Source of the DNA: DASXSB01 sp036506275
GTDB taxonomy: Bacteria; Methylomirabilota; Methylomirabilia; Rokubacteriales; CSP1-6
Reading direction: 5' to 3'
DNA: 64,000 nt
Assembly: GCA_036506275.1 (NCBI GenBank)
Contig: DASXSB010000079.1
Span: 16,233-80,232 of the forward strand
A program made the translations under genes and the position numbers. Of the stretch, positions 26,070-36,799 are shown piece after piece (within the stretch, counting starts at the first letter, position 1; every line of letters starts with the position of its first letter). The notes beneath the pieces were generated by a model that was given only the letters and a program-made list of their open reading frames with translations, did no database searches and was not told the origin of the DNA.

Positions 26070-26879
26070 GTGGAATCGTTGCGTGAGCGAGTGGCGGTGG
26101 TGACGGGAGGCGCGAGCGGCATCGGCCGCGCCCTCGTCGAGGCGCTCGCCCGCGAGGGCGCGCGCGTGGTGGTGGCGGACGTCGACGAGCGCGGGGCGGT
26201 GTCGGTGGCGGACGGCATTCGCGGCGCCGGCGGGGACGCGATTCCGGTCCGCGTCGACGTCAGCGATCGTGCGCAAGTGCACGCCCTCGCCGACCGCGCG
26301 TTCGCCGCTTTCGGCGCCGTCCACGTCGTCTGCAACAACGCGGGCGTGGCGCTCTGGGGCGGCCTCGAGGGCGCCACCCCTCACGACTGGCAGTGGGTGC
26401 TCGGCGTGAACCTGTGGGGCGTGATCCACGGCGTGGAAGCGTTCGTGCCGCGCATGATCGCGCAGGGCGCGGGCGGCCACGTCGTCAACACCGCCTCCAT
26501 GGCCGGTCTCATCGCGAGCCAGGGCCTCGGCGTCTACAACACCTCGAAGTACGCGGTGGTGGGGTTGTCGGAAACGCTCGCCAAGGACCTGCGCCCGTAC
26601 GACATCGGCGTCTCCGTCCTCTGTCCGATGGGCGTCGCCACCGGGATCCGCGGCTCCGAACGCAACCGGCCTTCGCACCTGCGCAACGAGACCGCGTCCA
26701 AGCCGGAGCCGGTCGAGCTGATCGGCCGCACGCTGGCGCCGGAGACGGTGGCAGAGATGGTCATCGCCGCCATCCGCGCCAACCGTCTCTACGTGATCAC
26801 GCACGACGAAGGCCTGGCACCGCTGCGTCGTCGCTTCGAACGTCTCGAGCGGGCGATCCTCGATCGACACCGCCAGTAA
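26070..26879 (+). CDS. SDR-family oxidoreductase
   Basis: 269 aa classical short-chain dehydrogenase: TGGASGIG cofactor loop, CNNAGVA, and catalytic Tyr/Lys in YNTSKYAVVG. The extended C-terminus (LRRRFERLERAILDRHRQ) is seen in SDRs acting on larger hydrophobic substrates. GTG at 26070 has GAGGAGA 7 nt upstream. Substrate unknown. Confidence 0.85.
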   Translation: MESLRERVAVVTGGASGIGRALVEALAREGARVVVADVDERGAVSVADGIRGAGGDAIPVRVDVSDRAQVHALADRAFAAFGAVHVVCNNAGVALWGGLEGATPHDWQWVLGVNLWGVIHGVEAFVPRMIAQGAGGHVVNTASMAGLIASQGLGVYNTSKYAVVGLSETLAKDLRPYDIGVSVLCPMGVATGIRGSERNRPSHLRNETASKPEPVELIGRTLAPETVAEMVIAAIRANRLYVITHDEGLAPLRRRFERLERAILDRHRQ

Positions 26880-26916
26880 CGCCAGGCACCCGGGCTCGGC
26901 CACGGGAGCGCGCTGG

Positions 26917-28053
26917 GTGCGGGCGGCCGCGGATCTCGAACGCCTCGGCACTCGCTTGCGGGCGGCGCGCGAGGTCGCGCTCGACACCGAAGGCGACAGC
27001 CTGCATCACTATCCGGAGCGCCTCGCCCTCCTCCAGTTCGCCGAGCGCGCGGGCGAGACCTGGCTCGTCGATCCGCTCGCGCTCCCCGACCTCGCGCCCC
27101 TCGCCCCCGTGTTCGCGGATGCCGGCGTCCTCATCATCGTGCACGCGGGCGACAACGATCTCGTCCAACTCAAGCGTCGTTACCGGTTCAGCTTCGCGGG
27201 TCTCTTCGACACCTCGATCGCCGCCCGCTTCCTCGGCGTCCCCGCCCTCGGCCTCGACGTCCTCCTCACGCGCTACGTGGGCGTGGAGCTGCCGCCGTCG
27301 CGCCAGAAGGACGACTGGTCGGCACGCCCGCTCTCGCCGGCGCAGGAGCAGTACGCGGTGGCGGACGTGCGGCACCTGTTCGAGTTGAAAGACAAGCTGG
27401 TGGCGGAGCTCGGGCGCGCCGGACGTCTTGCCTGGGTCGAGGAAGAGTGCGCGGCGCTGGCGGCCCAGCCCGTGCAGGAGCGGGCGCCGGATCCGGACGC
27501 GTTCGCCGGGCTCAAGGGCGCGCGGGAGCTTTCGCCGCGAGGCCTGGCCGCTCTGCGCGGCCTCTACGAGCTGCGCGAGACGCTGGCGCTGCGCGCCGAT
27601 CGGCCGCCGTTCAAGATCCTCGGCAACGAGACGCTCGTCCGCCTCGCGGGCGAGCTGCCCTCGGATCGCGAGGCCCTCGCGCGCATCCCCGGCTGCACGC
27701 CGCGCGTGATCGAGCGCTGGGGGGACGCGATCCTCGCCGCCATCCGCACGGGGGCGACGCTCGACGAGGCGGCGAGGCCACGGCTCGAGCACCGCGGACG
27801 GCCCCCGCTGGCCACGGCGGTGCGCCGGCGCATCGAAGCGTTGCGGGCGTGGCGCACGGAGGCGGCGCCGCGGGTCGGTCTCGAAGCGGGCGTGGTGCTG
27901 CCGAATCGCCTCATCGGCGCGGTGGCGGAGGCGGCGCCGCGCACCACCAGCGATCTCCTCGCCATCGATGGCCTCCGGCGCTGGCGCGTGGAGGTGTTCG
28001 GCGACGAGCTGCTGCGCGCGATGGCGCCCGTTGTCCGCGGCCCGTCGTCATGA
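26917..28053 (+). CDS. rnd: Ribonuclease D
   Basis: 378 aa DEDDy 3'-5' exoribonuclease with HRDC domains, acting in stable RNA maturation. Exo I: VALDTEGDSLHHY. Exo II: IVHAGDNDLVQLKRRY. Exo III: YAVADVRHLFELKD (Tyr and Asp). Two HRDC-like helical regions follow: LSPRGLAALRGLYELRE and around AIDGLRRWRVEVFGDEL. GTG at 26917 is the first start in a frame that reads WVRAAADLERL. It may begin a few codons earlier. Confidence 0.9.
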   Translation: MRAAADLERLGTRLRAAREVALDTEGDSLHHYPERLALLQFAERAGETWLVDPLALPDLAPLAPVFADAGVLIIVHAGDNDLVQLKRRYRFSFAGLFDTSIAARFLGVPALGLDVLLTRYVGVELPPSRQKDDWSARPLSPAQEQYAVADVRHLFELKDKLVAELGRAGRLAWVEEECAALAAQPVQERAPDPDAFAGLKGARELSPRGLAALRGLYELRETLALRADRPPFKILGNETLVRLAGELPSDREALARIPGCTPRVIERWGDAILAAIRTGATLDEAARPRLEHRGRPPLATAVRRRIEALRAWRTEAAPRVGLEAGVVLPNRLIGAVAEAAPRTTSDLLAIDGLRRWRVEVFGDELLRAMAPVVRGPSS

Positions 28054-28102
28054 CGCGAGACAAACGACGACGACGGCGCGACAATGACGAGGGCCCGATG
28101 AG

Positions 28103-28555
28103 ATGATGCCGATGACCAACGACTGGCGCACCAACCTGATCGACGACGACGTCGCCCTCGTGCGCATCTTCCGGGAGACGCGCCGGGTGGCCGTTCTCGG
28201 CGCCAAGCGCGGGCGGGGTGAGCCGGCTTTCTTCGTGCCGGAGTATCTTCGGCAGCACGGGTACTCGATCCTCCCCGTGAATCCCACCCTCGTGGGGGAG
28301 ACGCTGTTCGGCCGCGCGGTGACGCCCACGCTTGCCGACCTCGGGCAAACGGCGGACGTCGTCGAGATCTTTCGGCGTCCGGAGCACCTGTCCGGCCACG
28401 CCACCGAGATTCTGGCCTTGCCGTGGCGCCCGGCCGTCGTGTGGTTCCAGCTCGGGATCCGTCACGACGGTGCCGCCGAGCGTCTCGCCCGGGCCGGGAT
28501 CCGCGTCGTGCAGGATCGCTGCATGATGCCCGAACATCGCCGGCTGGTGGCATAG
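28103..28555 (+). CDS. CoA-binding (YccU-like) protein
   Basis: 150 aa Rossmann-fold CoA-binding domain: RRVAVLGAKRGRGEPAFFVP, YSILPVNPTLVGETLFGR, DVVEIFRRPE, and VVWFQLGIRHDGAAERLARAG followed by VVQDRCMMPEHRRL. Family members bind CoA or nucleotide; no precise function is known. Alternative start ATG at 28112. Confidence 0.88.
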   Translation: MMPMTNDWRTNLIDDDVALVRIFRETRRVAVLGAKRGRGEPAFFVPEYLRQHGYSILPVNPTLVGETLFGRAVTPTLADLGQTADVVEIFRRPEHLSGHATEILALPWRPAVVWFQLGIRHDGAAERLARAGIRVVQDRCMMPEHRRLVA

Positions 28556-28632
28556 CGACCTCTCTCTCCCGCGTTTCCTCCGACCGTGAGAGGATGTCTG
28601 GACACGCGTTCGCGTGCGAGGTGAAGGGAGCG

Positions 28633-30312
<1,680 letters not shown>

Positions 30313-30387
30313 AACGCACGAACGACAAGGCGGTCGGCTTCGGTGGCCGCCCGTGAAACGAATGGTTATCCTGGAAGTACGAGGATC

Positions 30388-30642
30388 ATGGACAACACGC
30401 ACTCCGTCAGAGCAGGAGCGTTCCTGGCTGCCATCGTGCGCGAGGTCGATCCCGTGAGCCGCCTCGTGTCGATCGGTGACGTGGACGATGGCTACTTCAT
30501 CTTGCTCGCGCGCCACTCGCGGCTGGCGGGCGGCTGCACGATCGAGAGCGCGACCGTCGCCCGCGCCATCGCCGGTGACGAAGGTGCCCACGACGCGATC
30601 GCGGCCGACTTCAAACGCTGCCTGGACGGTCCCGCCGCCTGA
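30388..30642 (+). CDS. Small hypothetical protein
   Basis: 84 aa, no family recognised: FLAAIVREVDPVSRLVSIGD, DDGYFILLARHSRLAGGCTIE, DFKRCLDGPAA. Soluble and mildly acidic. ATG at 30388 is preferred over 30343 because the shared character starts at MDNTHSVRAG; a GAGG is only 3 nt upstream. The last 32 bp overlap the convergent methyltransferase-like gene. Confidence 0.5.
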   Translation: MDNTHSVRAGAFLAAIVREVDPVSRLVSIGDVDDGYFILLARHSRLAGGCTIESATVARAIAGDEGAHDAIAADFKRCLDGPAA

Positions 30643-31291
30643 GCGGCCGCGCGCAGCACACGAGGACGTTCTCGGCCTGCCGGCGCACGCGACGCAGGCG
30701 CACGTCGGCAAACGCCGGCGCCAGCGCGTCCGCCAGGCGCTCGGCGTCGCCCCGCCGGTGGCGATTGATCACGAGGCGGCCGCCGGCGGCCACGAGGGGA
30801 ACGAGGGCGCGCGCGAGCGGAAGCGAGCGCTCCGGGTCGTCGCCGTAGGCGGCGTCCTCCATCACGAAGTCGAAGCGCCGCCGGGCGCGGACGAGCGCGG
30901 GCACCGCCACCGCCGCCTCCTCGCAGAGAAACTCCAGCGGTCCCACCGCGTCGAGACCGAACCAGCGCACGGCGATGCGGACGATCTCCGGATCGCGCTC
31001 GATGACGGTGAGACAGCGGGGCACGCTCACGCGCGCGAAGAGGTGGAGCTGGGTGCCACCCCCGAGGCCGACGAAGAGCGCGGTGGAGCGGGCAGGGAGG
31101 GCGAGGTCGGTGAGGGCGCGCCACCAGTATTCGCGGCGCAGCGTGGTCCAGTTCCCGTCGAGCGGCAACGCCGACAAGATCGAGCCCCCCACCACCAGCC
31201 GCCGCTCCCGCCGATAGTCCACGACGCGAATCCGTCCCGACAGCGGCGACCGCGTCTCGAACACCGTCCGGCTCCGCCGCCGCCGTCGCAT
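30611..31291 (-). CDS. Spermidine synthase-like / class I methyltransferase-fold protein
   Basis: 226 aa with the spermidine-synthase-like fold: ALFVGLGGGTQLHLF, CLTVIERDPEIVRIAVRWFGL, FDFVMEDAAYGDDPER and GGRLVINRHRRG. The canonical polyamine-site DTYT/DSTDP-type residues are not obvious, so it is better called a fold homologue than a proven aminopropyltransferase. Very Arg-rich N-terminus (MRRRRRSR). Confidence 0.75.
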   Translation of the reverse strand: MRRRRRSRTVFETRSPLSGRIRVVDYRRERRLVVGGSILSALPLDGNWTTLRREYWWRALTDLALPARSTALFVGLGGGTQLHLFARVSVPRCLTVIERDPEIVRIAVRWFGLDAVGPLEFLCEEAAVAVPALVRARRRFDFVMEDAAYGDDPERSLPLARALVPLVAAGGRLVINRHRRGDAERLADALAPAFADVRLRRVRRQAENVLVCCARPLRRRDRPGSV

Positions 31292-31312
31292 GACCGGAAG
31301 CGGCGGCCGCGC

Positions 31313-32080
31313 TCAGCGCGGTTGCATGCGGATAGCGCCGTCGAGCCGGATCGTCTCCGCGTTCAGCATGACGTTCTCGACGACGTGGGTGGCGAGGGCG
31401 GCGAACTCCTCGGGGCGCCCGAGCCGGGGCGGAAACGGAACCTGCTTGGCGAGCGACGCGCGCACGGCTTCCGGCAGCGTGCCGAGGAGCGGGGTCTCGA
31501 AGATCCCGGGCGCGATGGTGACGACGCGGATGCCGAGCTCGGCGAGATCGCGGGCCACCGGCAGCGTCATGCCGACGATGCCGCCCTTGGAGGCGGAGTA
31601 CGCGGCCTGCCCGATCTGACCGTCGAAGGCAGCCACGGACGCCGTGTTCACGACCACGCCGCGCTCGCCGTCGGCGGTCGGCGTGTTCTTCGCCATGTGC
31701 ACGGCGGCGAGCCGGATGCAGTTGAACGTCCCGATGAGGTTGACCTGGATCACGCGGGTGAAGTCGTCGAGGCGGGCGGGTCCACTCTTGCCGAACGTCT
31801 TCATGGCGGTGCCGATGCCGGCGCAGTTCACGAGCACGTTGAGACCGCCGAGCTGAGCGTGGGCGGTGGCGAGCGCCGCCGTCACCTCGTCCTCCTTCGT
31901 CACGTCGGCGGGCGTGAAGACGGCGGCGCCGCCCAGGCTGCGCGCGGTGTCGGCGCCGGCGGAGGCGGGACGATCGAGGAGCGCGACCCGGGCGCCGGCG
32001 GCGACGAGACGCGCGGCCGTCGCGCGGCCGAGGCCGGAGGCGCCGCCGGTGACGACGGCGAGCACGCGACCAAGATCCAT
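31313..32080 (-). CDS. 3-hydroxyacyl-CoA dehydrogenase-like SDR
   Basis: 255 aa classical SDR close to type II 3-hydroxyacyl-CoA dehydrogenase (HSD10-like): LAVVTGGASGLGRATAARLV, NCAGIGTAMKTFGKSGP, VVVNTASVAAFDGQIGQAAYSASKGG (written here as VVVNTASVAAFDG and AAYSASKGG; Tyr/Lys catalytic) and FPPRLGRPEEFAALATHVVEN. Likely acts in fatty acid or branched-chain acyl-CoA degradation. GGAG lies 6 nt before ATG at 32080. Confidence 0.88.
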   Translation of the reverse strand: MDLGRVLAVVTGGASGLGRATAARLVAAGARVALLDRPASAGADTARSLGGAAVFTPADVTKEDEVTAALATAHAQLGGLNVLVNCAGIGTAMKTFGKSGPARLDDFTRVIQVNLIGTFNCIRLAAVHMAKNTPTADGERGVVVNTASVAAFDGQIGQAAYSASKGGIVGMTLPVARDLAELGIRVVTIAPGIFETPLLGTLPEAVRASLAKQVPFPPRLGRPEEFAALATHVVENVMLNAETIRLDGAIRMQPR

Positions 32081-32171
32081 GGCGATCTCCTCGAGCACGA
32101 CGTGGACGACGACGCGGATTCTAGCCGAAGGCGGCGCATTTTCCCATTGCTCCTCTGATGCCGCGTTACGT

Positions 32172-33791
32172 ATGCTTCCGACAGCCGTCATGCGCACGCC
32201 CTACGCGTCCGGTTCCTGCCGGCGGATCCTCTGCGTCTCGCCTCGCTACGCGCCTTCGTTCGGGACGTTCCAGCACGCGTATCCGCTCTTCGGGCGCCGC
32301 GTGCGCGCCTTCATGCCGCCCCAGGGCTTGCTCGTGGTCGCGAGCTACTTGCCGGCGGGATGGGAGGTCCGCTTCATCGACGAGAACTCGCGTGCCGTGC
32401 GCGACAGCGACTTCCAGTGGGCGGATGCCGTGTTCCTGTCCGGGATGCACATCCAGCGCGAGTTCATCCAGGACCTGATTCGCCGCGCGCACGCGCACGA
32501 CAAGCCGGTGGTGCTGGGCGGACCCTCGGTGTCCGGGTGCCCGGAGTACTATCCCGACGCCGACTATCTGCATCTGGGTGAGATCGGCGATGCCACGGAC
32601 CAGATCTTCGCGCACCTCGACGCCCATCCCGGGCGGCCCGAGCGCCAGCTCGCGTTCCAGACGAAGGAGCGGCTCCCCCTCGCCGACTTCCCCACTCCCG
32701 CCTACTCGCTGATCTCCATCCGCGAATACTTCATCGCGAACATCCAGTTCTCCAGCGGGTGCCCGTACTCGTGCGAGTTCTGCGACATTCCCGCCCTCTA
32801 CGGCCGCAATCCCCGCCTGAAGCGGCCGGCCCAGGTGCTGGCGGAGCTGGACGAGATCGCCGCCGGCGGCGCCACCTCCGTCTACTTCGTGGACGACAAT
32901 TTCATCGGCAACCAGAAAGCAACCCTCGAGCTGCTGCCGCACCTGGTGGACTGGCAGGTCCGCAACCGGTATCCGGTCCGCTTCGCGTGCGAGGCGACGC
33001 TCAACATCGCCAAGAACGAGCGGGTGCTCGCCCTCATGCGGGAGGCCGGCTTCATCACGGTGTTCTGCGGCATCGAGACGCCGGAGCCGGAAGCGCTCCA
33101 CGCAATCTCGAAGGACCAGAATCTCCGCCTGCCGCTCGTGGAAGCGGTGCAGCGCATCAACAGCTACGGCCTCGAGGTCGTGTCGGGGATCATCGTCGGG
33201 CTCGACACCGACACCGCGGCCACCGCCGATCACATCATCGAGTTCATCGAAGCCTCGAAGATCCCGATGCTCACCATCAATATTCTCTATGCGCTGCCCA
33301 AGACGCCGCTCTGGCAGCGGCTGGAGCGGGAAGGGCGACTCCTTGCCGACGGTGTCCAGGAGTCGAACATCGCCTTCAAGATGGGCCACGACGCCGTGGT
33401 CGATCTCTGGCGGCGCTGCGTCACCGCCGCCTACGAGCCGGCGGCCCTCTACGCGCGCTTCGCGTACAACCACGCGCAGACGTTCTCACGTCGCAAGGCG
33501 TTCCCGCTCAACCCGCGCCGCGCCTCGTGGCGCAACATGTTGATGGCCTTCGCGATCCTCGGCCGGTTGGCGTGGAAAGTCGGGGTGCGCGAGGATTACC
33601 GGCGGACGTTCTGGCGGATGGCGGCTCCCGCCCTCCGTGCGGGCAGGCTGGAGGAGCTGATCCACACCGCCGTCGTGAGCTATCACCTCATCAAGTTCAC
33701 GCGGGAAGCCGTTCAGGGTGTGGGGGAAACGTCCTTCTACGCGCCCGCCCTTCGCGCCGCGCCGACGGCGCCTACCGCCGCCGCCGTCTAA
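32172..33791 (+). CDS. B12-binding radical SAM protein (DUF4070 type)
   Basis: About 539 aa. N-terminal cobalamin-binding-like domain (VSPRYAPSFGTFQHAYPLFG, MPPQGLLVVASYLPAGWEVR), a radical SAM core with CPYSCEFCDI (CxxxCxxC, 4Fe-4S) near residue 200, and a C-terminal DUF4070-like region (MLTINILYALPKTPLWQRLE onward). This architecture includes hopanoid C-2 methylase HpnP and many uncharacterised enzymes, so methylation of a lipid is only one option. No hopanoid genes are adjacent. ATG at 32190 is an alternative start. Confidence 0.8.
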   Translation: MLPTAVMRTPYASGSCRRILCVSPRYAPSFGTFQHAYPLFGRRVRAFMPPQGLLVVASYLPAGWEVRFIDENSRAVRDSDFQWADAVFLSGMHIQREFIQDLIRRAHAHDKPVVLGGPSVSGCPEYYPDADYLHLGEIGDATDQIFAHLDAHPGRPERQLAFQTKERLPLADFPTPAYSLISIREYFIANIQFSSGCPYSCEFCDIPALYGRNPRLKRPAQVLAELDEIAAGGATSVYFVDDNFIGNQKATLELLPHLVDWQVRNRYPVRFACEATLNIAKNERVLALMREAGFITVFCGIETPEPEALHAISKDQNLRLPLVEAVQRINSYGLEVVSGIIVGLDTDTAATADHIIEFIEASKIPMLTINILYALPKTPLWQRLEREGRLLADGVQESNIAFKMGHDAVVDLWRRCVTAAYEPAALYARFAYNHAQTFSRRKAFPLNPRRASWRNMLMAFAILGRLAWKVGVREDYRRTFWRMAAPALRAGRLEELIHTAVVSYHLIKFTREAVQGVGETSFYAPALRAAPTAPTAAAV

Positions 33792-33794
33792 GAT

Positions 33795-33995
33795 CTACGC
33801 CGCTTCGCCGGTGTGCGCCCAGAAGTCGTCGTCACGCTCGATCTGCGTGAGCCGTGGGGGAAGTTTCCCACGATGGAAGAAATCGCACATGATGCGATTG
33901 GCGACGGCCCAGTCGTCGCCGTACACACAGTGGTGATGCGGGCACAGCGCGGCATCGCCCGAGAGTTGAAGCCCGCACGACGCGCACAAGCTCAT
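33795..33995 (-). CDS. Small zinc-ribbon-like protein
   Basis: 66 aa: MSLCASCGLQLSGDAALCPH, HHCVYGDDWAVANRIMCDFF, HRGKLPPRL, ending FWAHTGEAA. CxxC plus CPHHHC could bind one zinc. The protein-like C-terminus and the convergent position 4 bp after the radical SAM gene support it as real. Function unknown. Confidence 0.65.
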   Translation of the reverse strand: MSLCASCGLQLSGDAALCPHHHCVYGDDWAVANRIMCDFFHRGKLPPRLTQIERDDDFWAHTGEAA

Positions 33996-34125
33996 AACCA
34001 GTCTGGAAGCGAATGACGTGCCAACCGTGAGTTCGCAGAATTTGTCTCTTGGTAGGTGACGCCGGAACGACGTACGATGCTGCGATTGCAATCTTCATCG
34101 ACACCCCTACCAGGGAGGCCAGTGG

Positions 34126-34314
34126 ATGCGCTTAGCGCTGTGGGCGGCTTTTTTCGTGGTCTGCAACGTCCTCGGGGTCGAGGTTTTCAAGGCAGCTATG
34201 ACGCTTCCCTTTGACGAAGCAGTCGTTCCCGGGGTGCTGACCGTTCCGCTGATCGGGCTCACCGCTCTAGGTGTGACCCAGGTCGTTGCCGCCTGGAAGA
34301 GCAGAGACGAGTAG
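34126..34314 (+). CDS. Small two-helix membrane protein
   Basis: 62 aa: LALWAAFFVVCNVLGVEVF and VPLIGLTALGVTQVVAAW are two likely membrane helices. AGGGAGG sits 7 nt before ATG. No family recognised. The surrounding 33.8-34.4 kb is less GC-rich than its neighbours. Confidence 0.65.
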   Translation: MRLALWAAFFVVCNVLGVEVFKAAMTLPFDEAVVPGVLTVPLIGLTALGVTQVVAAWKSRDE

Positions 34315-34324
34315 GTCTTACAAA

Positions 34325-34340
34325 GTGCCATAAATGGCAC
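34325..34340. terminator. Hairpin after the small membrane gene
   Basis: GTGCCA-TAAA-TGGCAC, a perfect 6-bp stem with a 4-nt loop, 10 nt after the stop at 34314 and before the next gene. It could be a weak terminator or an RNA processing site; no T-tract follows. Confidence 0.35.
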
Positions 34341-34412
34341 CCGGTGTGCACCCTCCTTCACGGCGTGGGGCGCGAACTTCTTCCCTGAAGGCTTCCGTGA
34401 AAGGAGTGGGCG

Positions 34413-34670
34413 ATGGACATTCTGCTATGGATTCTGTTCGGGCTCGTGGTCGGTATCGTCGCGAAGTTCATCATGCCGGGACCCGACCCGGGCGGGATCT
34501 TCCTGACGATCATCCTCGGGGTCGTCGGCGCGATGCTCGGCGGATGGCTGGGCCGGGTGATGGGTCTCTATCGGGAAGGTGAGGCGGCCGGGTTCATCAT
34601 GGCCGTCGTCGGCGCCATCATCGTGCTCGCGCTCTATCGCCTGGTGCTTCCGCGGCGCAGCCGGCTCTAG
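34413..34670 (+). CDS. GlsB/YeaQ/YmgE-type small membrane protein
   Basis: 85 aa with three hydrophobic helices rich in Gly: ILLWILFGLVVGIVAKFIMP, GGIFLTIILGVVGAMLGGWL and AAGFIMAVVGAIIVLALYRL. The PGPDPGG loop is diagnostic of this transglycosylase-associated/stress membrane protein family. AAGGAG lies 8 nt upstream. Often induced by envelope or acid stress in other bacteria. Confidence 0.88.
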   Translation: MDILLWILFGLVVGIVAKFIMPGPDPGGIFLTIILGVVGAMLGGWLGRVMGLYREGEAAGFIMAVVGAIIVLALYRLVLPRRSRL

Positions 34671-34723
34671 GAGTCATTCCCCGCAGACCACCGTTCCAGG
34701 CTCGGCCGTTTCCACGTTTCGAT

Positions 34724-34751
34724 AGGGGCGCGGATCGGTATCCGCGCCCCT
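34724..34751. terminator. Strong hairpin, probable terminator
   Basis: AGGGGCGCGGAT (34724-34735) and ATCCGCGCCCCT (34740-34751) form a perfect 12-bp stem closed by CGGT, 54 nt after the GlsB-type stop. GATA/TATC flanks can add pairs. The tail TCGTATCTCTCG is only moderately T-rich. Confidence 0.55.
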
Positions 34752-34877
34752 CGTATCTCTCGTGCTGGCGTATGTCTTGCTCCCTCGTCCGTCTGTGAAA
34801 GCGCGCGCCTGGCACTCTTCCTGTCGCTCCGCGGCGAACCCTAGGGCGAAGTGCCCGGGGCCGTTCGCGACCGCGGC

Positions 34878-36683
34878 ATGAGAGCGGTCCTCTCCCTCGT
34901 CGCGCTCGCCGCGTTGATCTTCGGCGCGTCTGGCGCCGCCACGTTCATGCTCGAGCGTGCGCTCGGGCGCCTCGCCCCCGGCGGCATCCAGTTCGACGCG
35001 CTCCACTACGATCCCGTGACGGGCGCCGTCGCGGTCAAGCATCTCCGCGGTCGCGACGCCGAGGGCAGGGTGATGTTCGAGGCCGATCACGTCACCGCCA
35101 CCGCCGGACTGCTCGATCTCCTGAGCGGGGAGCTGACGCTGCGACGCGTGCACGTCACCGCGCCCACCGTGACCGTCCGCCGCGACGACGCGGCCGACCT
35201 CCTGAGTCTGGTGCCGATGCCGAGCGCGCTTCCGGCGGCCGTGACCGGTGTCGCGCGACGGCGCTCGCCCACGCCGTGGGCGATCGAAGGTCTGATGATC
35301 ACCGGCGGCTCTCTGATCGTGGAGCAGGGCGACGACTATCTTCCGGTGGTGATCGATGACATCGAGCTTCGTCTGAGCCGTCTCGCCGCCGCGCGCGACG
35401 ACGACACCCCGGCCGCGTTCGCCCTCGAGATGGCGACGTACGGAACCATCGCGCAAGTCACCGGCTATACGGTGGCCGGGCCGGGGCTCGGCTTCGCCGT
35501 GCGCGTGCGCGCGTCGGACCTCGACGTGGCCGCCCTCGTGCGAGACATCATGTCGCCCGTGGAGGCCGACGACGCCGGCGCCCTCGAGCAGGCGCGTGGC
35601 GACGTCGATCTCACGCTGCGCGTTGCGGAGGGACGCCTCGTGGCGTCGGGCGCGGTGCGGCTTGGCCCCCTCGTGTGGACCGAAGGGGGCGTGCCGACCG
35701 CGCGCGCGGCCGGGCTCAACGTCGTCATCGATCGCCTCGATCTCGCCACTCTCACGGGACGCATTTCGCGCCTCGACGTGCTGTCGCCGTCGCTCTCGCT
35801 GGTGCGCGACGCCGACGGCGACGTGGCGCTGCCGTCGTTCCTGTCGCGACTCCCCGACGTGGCGCCGGGCGTCGTCGTGCGCCGCCTCCGGGTGACGGAC
35901 GGCGAGGTCAACGTGCTCGACCCCGCGTCGGGCGCGCGGCTCGCGCTGCGGCGGCTGACGCTGACGGCGCAGAGTCGGGAGCTCACCTCCGCCGCCGGCG
36001 CCGTCGTCGATGCGCGCGCCGTCGTCGGTCGCGACGGTCGCCTCACCGTGAGCGGCATCGTGGGACCACGGCTCCGTTCTTTCGACGGTGCCGTGCGCTT
36101 ACAAGATGTGCCGCTCATGGCGTGGCAGCCCGTGGGCGTGCGCGCGGCCACCGTGAGCTTCGACGGCCACATTCGGGTCGACGCCGACGGTGAGATCCCT
36201 CGCGGCGTGGTGGCCGGTCGCGCCGTCCTCGGCGCGCTGTCGATTCCCGATGGCGACGGCGGGACGGCCTTCAGCGTGGAATCGGCGACGGTGAACGTGC
36301 GCAAGCTCGCGTGGCCGAGCCTGGAGGCGACGCTCGACTCGGTCGTCCTCGTCCGCCCGCAGTGGCTGTACGATCTCGCGAGTCCGGCGCCCGCCTGGCC
36401 GCGCGGCATCACCATCGCCAGCGGCAGCGTGGTGAACGGCCGTGTCCGCGCCGACGCGGATGCCCCGGACGGCGCCGCCCTCGACGACATCAACGTCGCG
36501 CTCTCGCCGGACCTCGAGCCCGGACAGGCGCGGGTAACGGTGTCCGCCGCCGCGCGCGCGGGTCGCGTCGTCGCCTTCTCGCGCGCGTATCAGATCACGC
36601 CCGCGGCCTCCGGACCGTCCGTCGCCATGCTCCTCTCCGCGCTCACGGAAGCCTATCGCGCCTCCCGCGACGGCCGCTTCTGA
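34878..36683 (+). CDS. AsmA-like / DUF748-type envelope protein
   Basis: 601 aa: one N-terminal membrane anchor (LSLVALAALIFGASGAATFM), then a long beta-rich periplasmic region of repeated AsmA-like segments (FDALHYDPVTGAVAVKHLRG, LLSGELTLRRVHVTAPTVTV, ARAVVGRDGRLTVSGIVGPR). AsmA-like proteins are thought to bridge the envelope and affect lipid transport. The GTG at 34851 is an alternative start giving nine extra residues; ATG at 34878 fits the anchor better. The C-terminus stops soon after the last repeat. Confidence 0.75.
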   Translation: MRAVLSLVALAALIFGASGAATFMLERALGRLAPGGIQFDALHYDPVTGAVAVKHLRGRDAEGRVMFEADHVTATAGLLDLLSGELTLRRVHVTAPTVTVRRDDAADLLSLVPMPSALPAAVTGVARRRSPTPWAIEGLMITGGSLIVEQGDDYLPVVIDDIELRLSRLAAARDDDTPAAFALEMATYGTIAQVTGYTVAGPGLGFAVRVRASDLDVAALVRDIMSPVEADDAGALEQARGDVDLTLRVAEGRLVASGAVRLGPLVWTEGGVPTARAAGLNVVIDRLDLATLTGRISRLDVLSPSLSLVRDADGDVALPSFLSRLPDVAPGVVVRRLRVTDGEVNVLDPASGARLALRRLTLTAQSRELTSAAGAVVDARAVVGRDGRLTVSGIVGPRLRSFDGAVRLQDVPLMAWQPVGVRAATVSFDGHIRVDADGEIPRGVVAGRAVLGALSIPDGDGGTAFSVESATVNVRKLAWPSLEATLDSVVLVRPQWLYDLASPAPAWPRGITIASGSVVNGRVRADADAPDGAALDDINVALSPDLEPGQARVTVSAAARAGRVVAFSRAYQITPAASGPSVAMLLSALTEAYRASRDGRF

Positions 36684-36750
36684 GCCGCCGCCTGTTCGCA
36701 CGCGGGAGCTGGGGAGCGCAGCGCTCCGCCTCGCATGCCGCCAGACAACG

Positions 36751-36780
36751 AAAAGGCCGGGACGAGTCCCGGCCTTTTCT
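36751..36780. terminator. Bidirectional intrinsic terminator
   Basis: AAAAGGCCGGGAC (36751-36763), GA, GTCCCGGCCTTTT (36766-36778): a perfect 13-bp stem with an A-tract on one side and a T-tract on the other. It sits between convergent genes ending at 36683 and 36800 and should stop transcription in both directions. Confidence 0.9.
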
Positions 36781-36799
36781 GTCGACGCCGAACTGTTCG

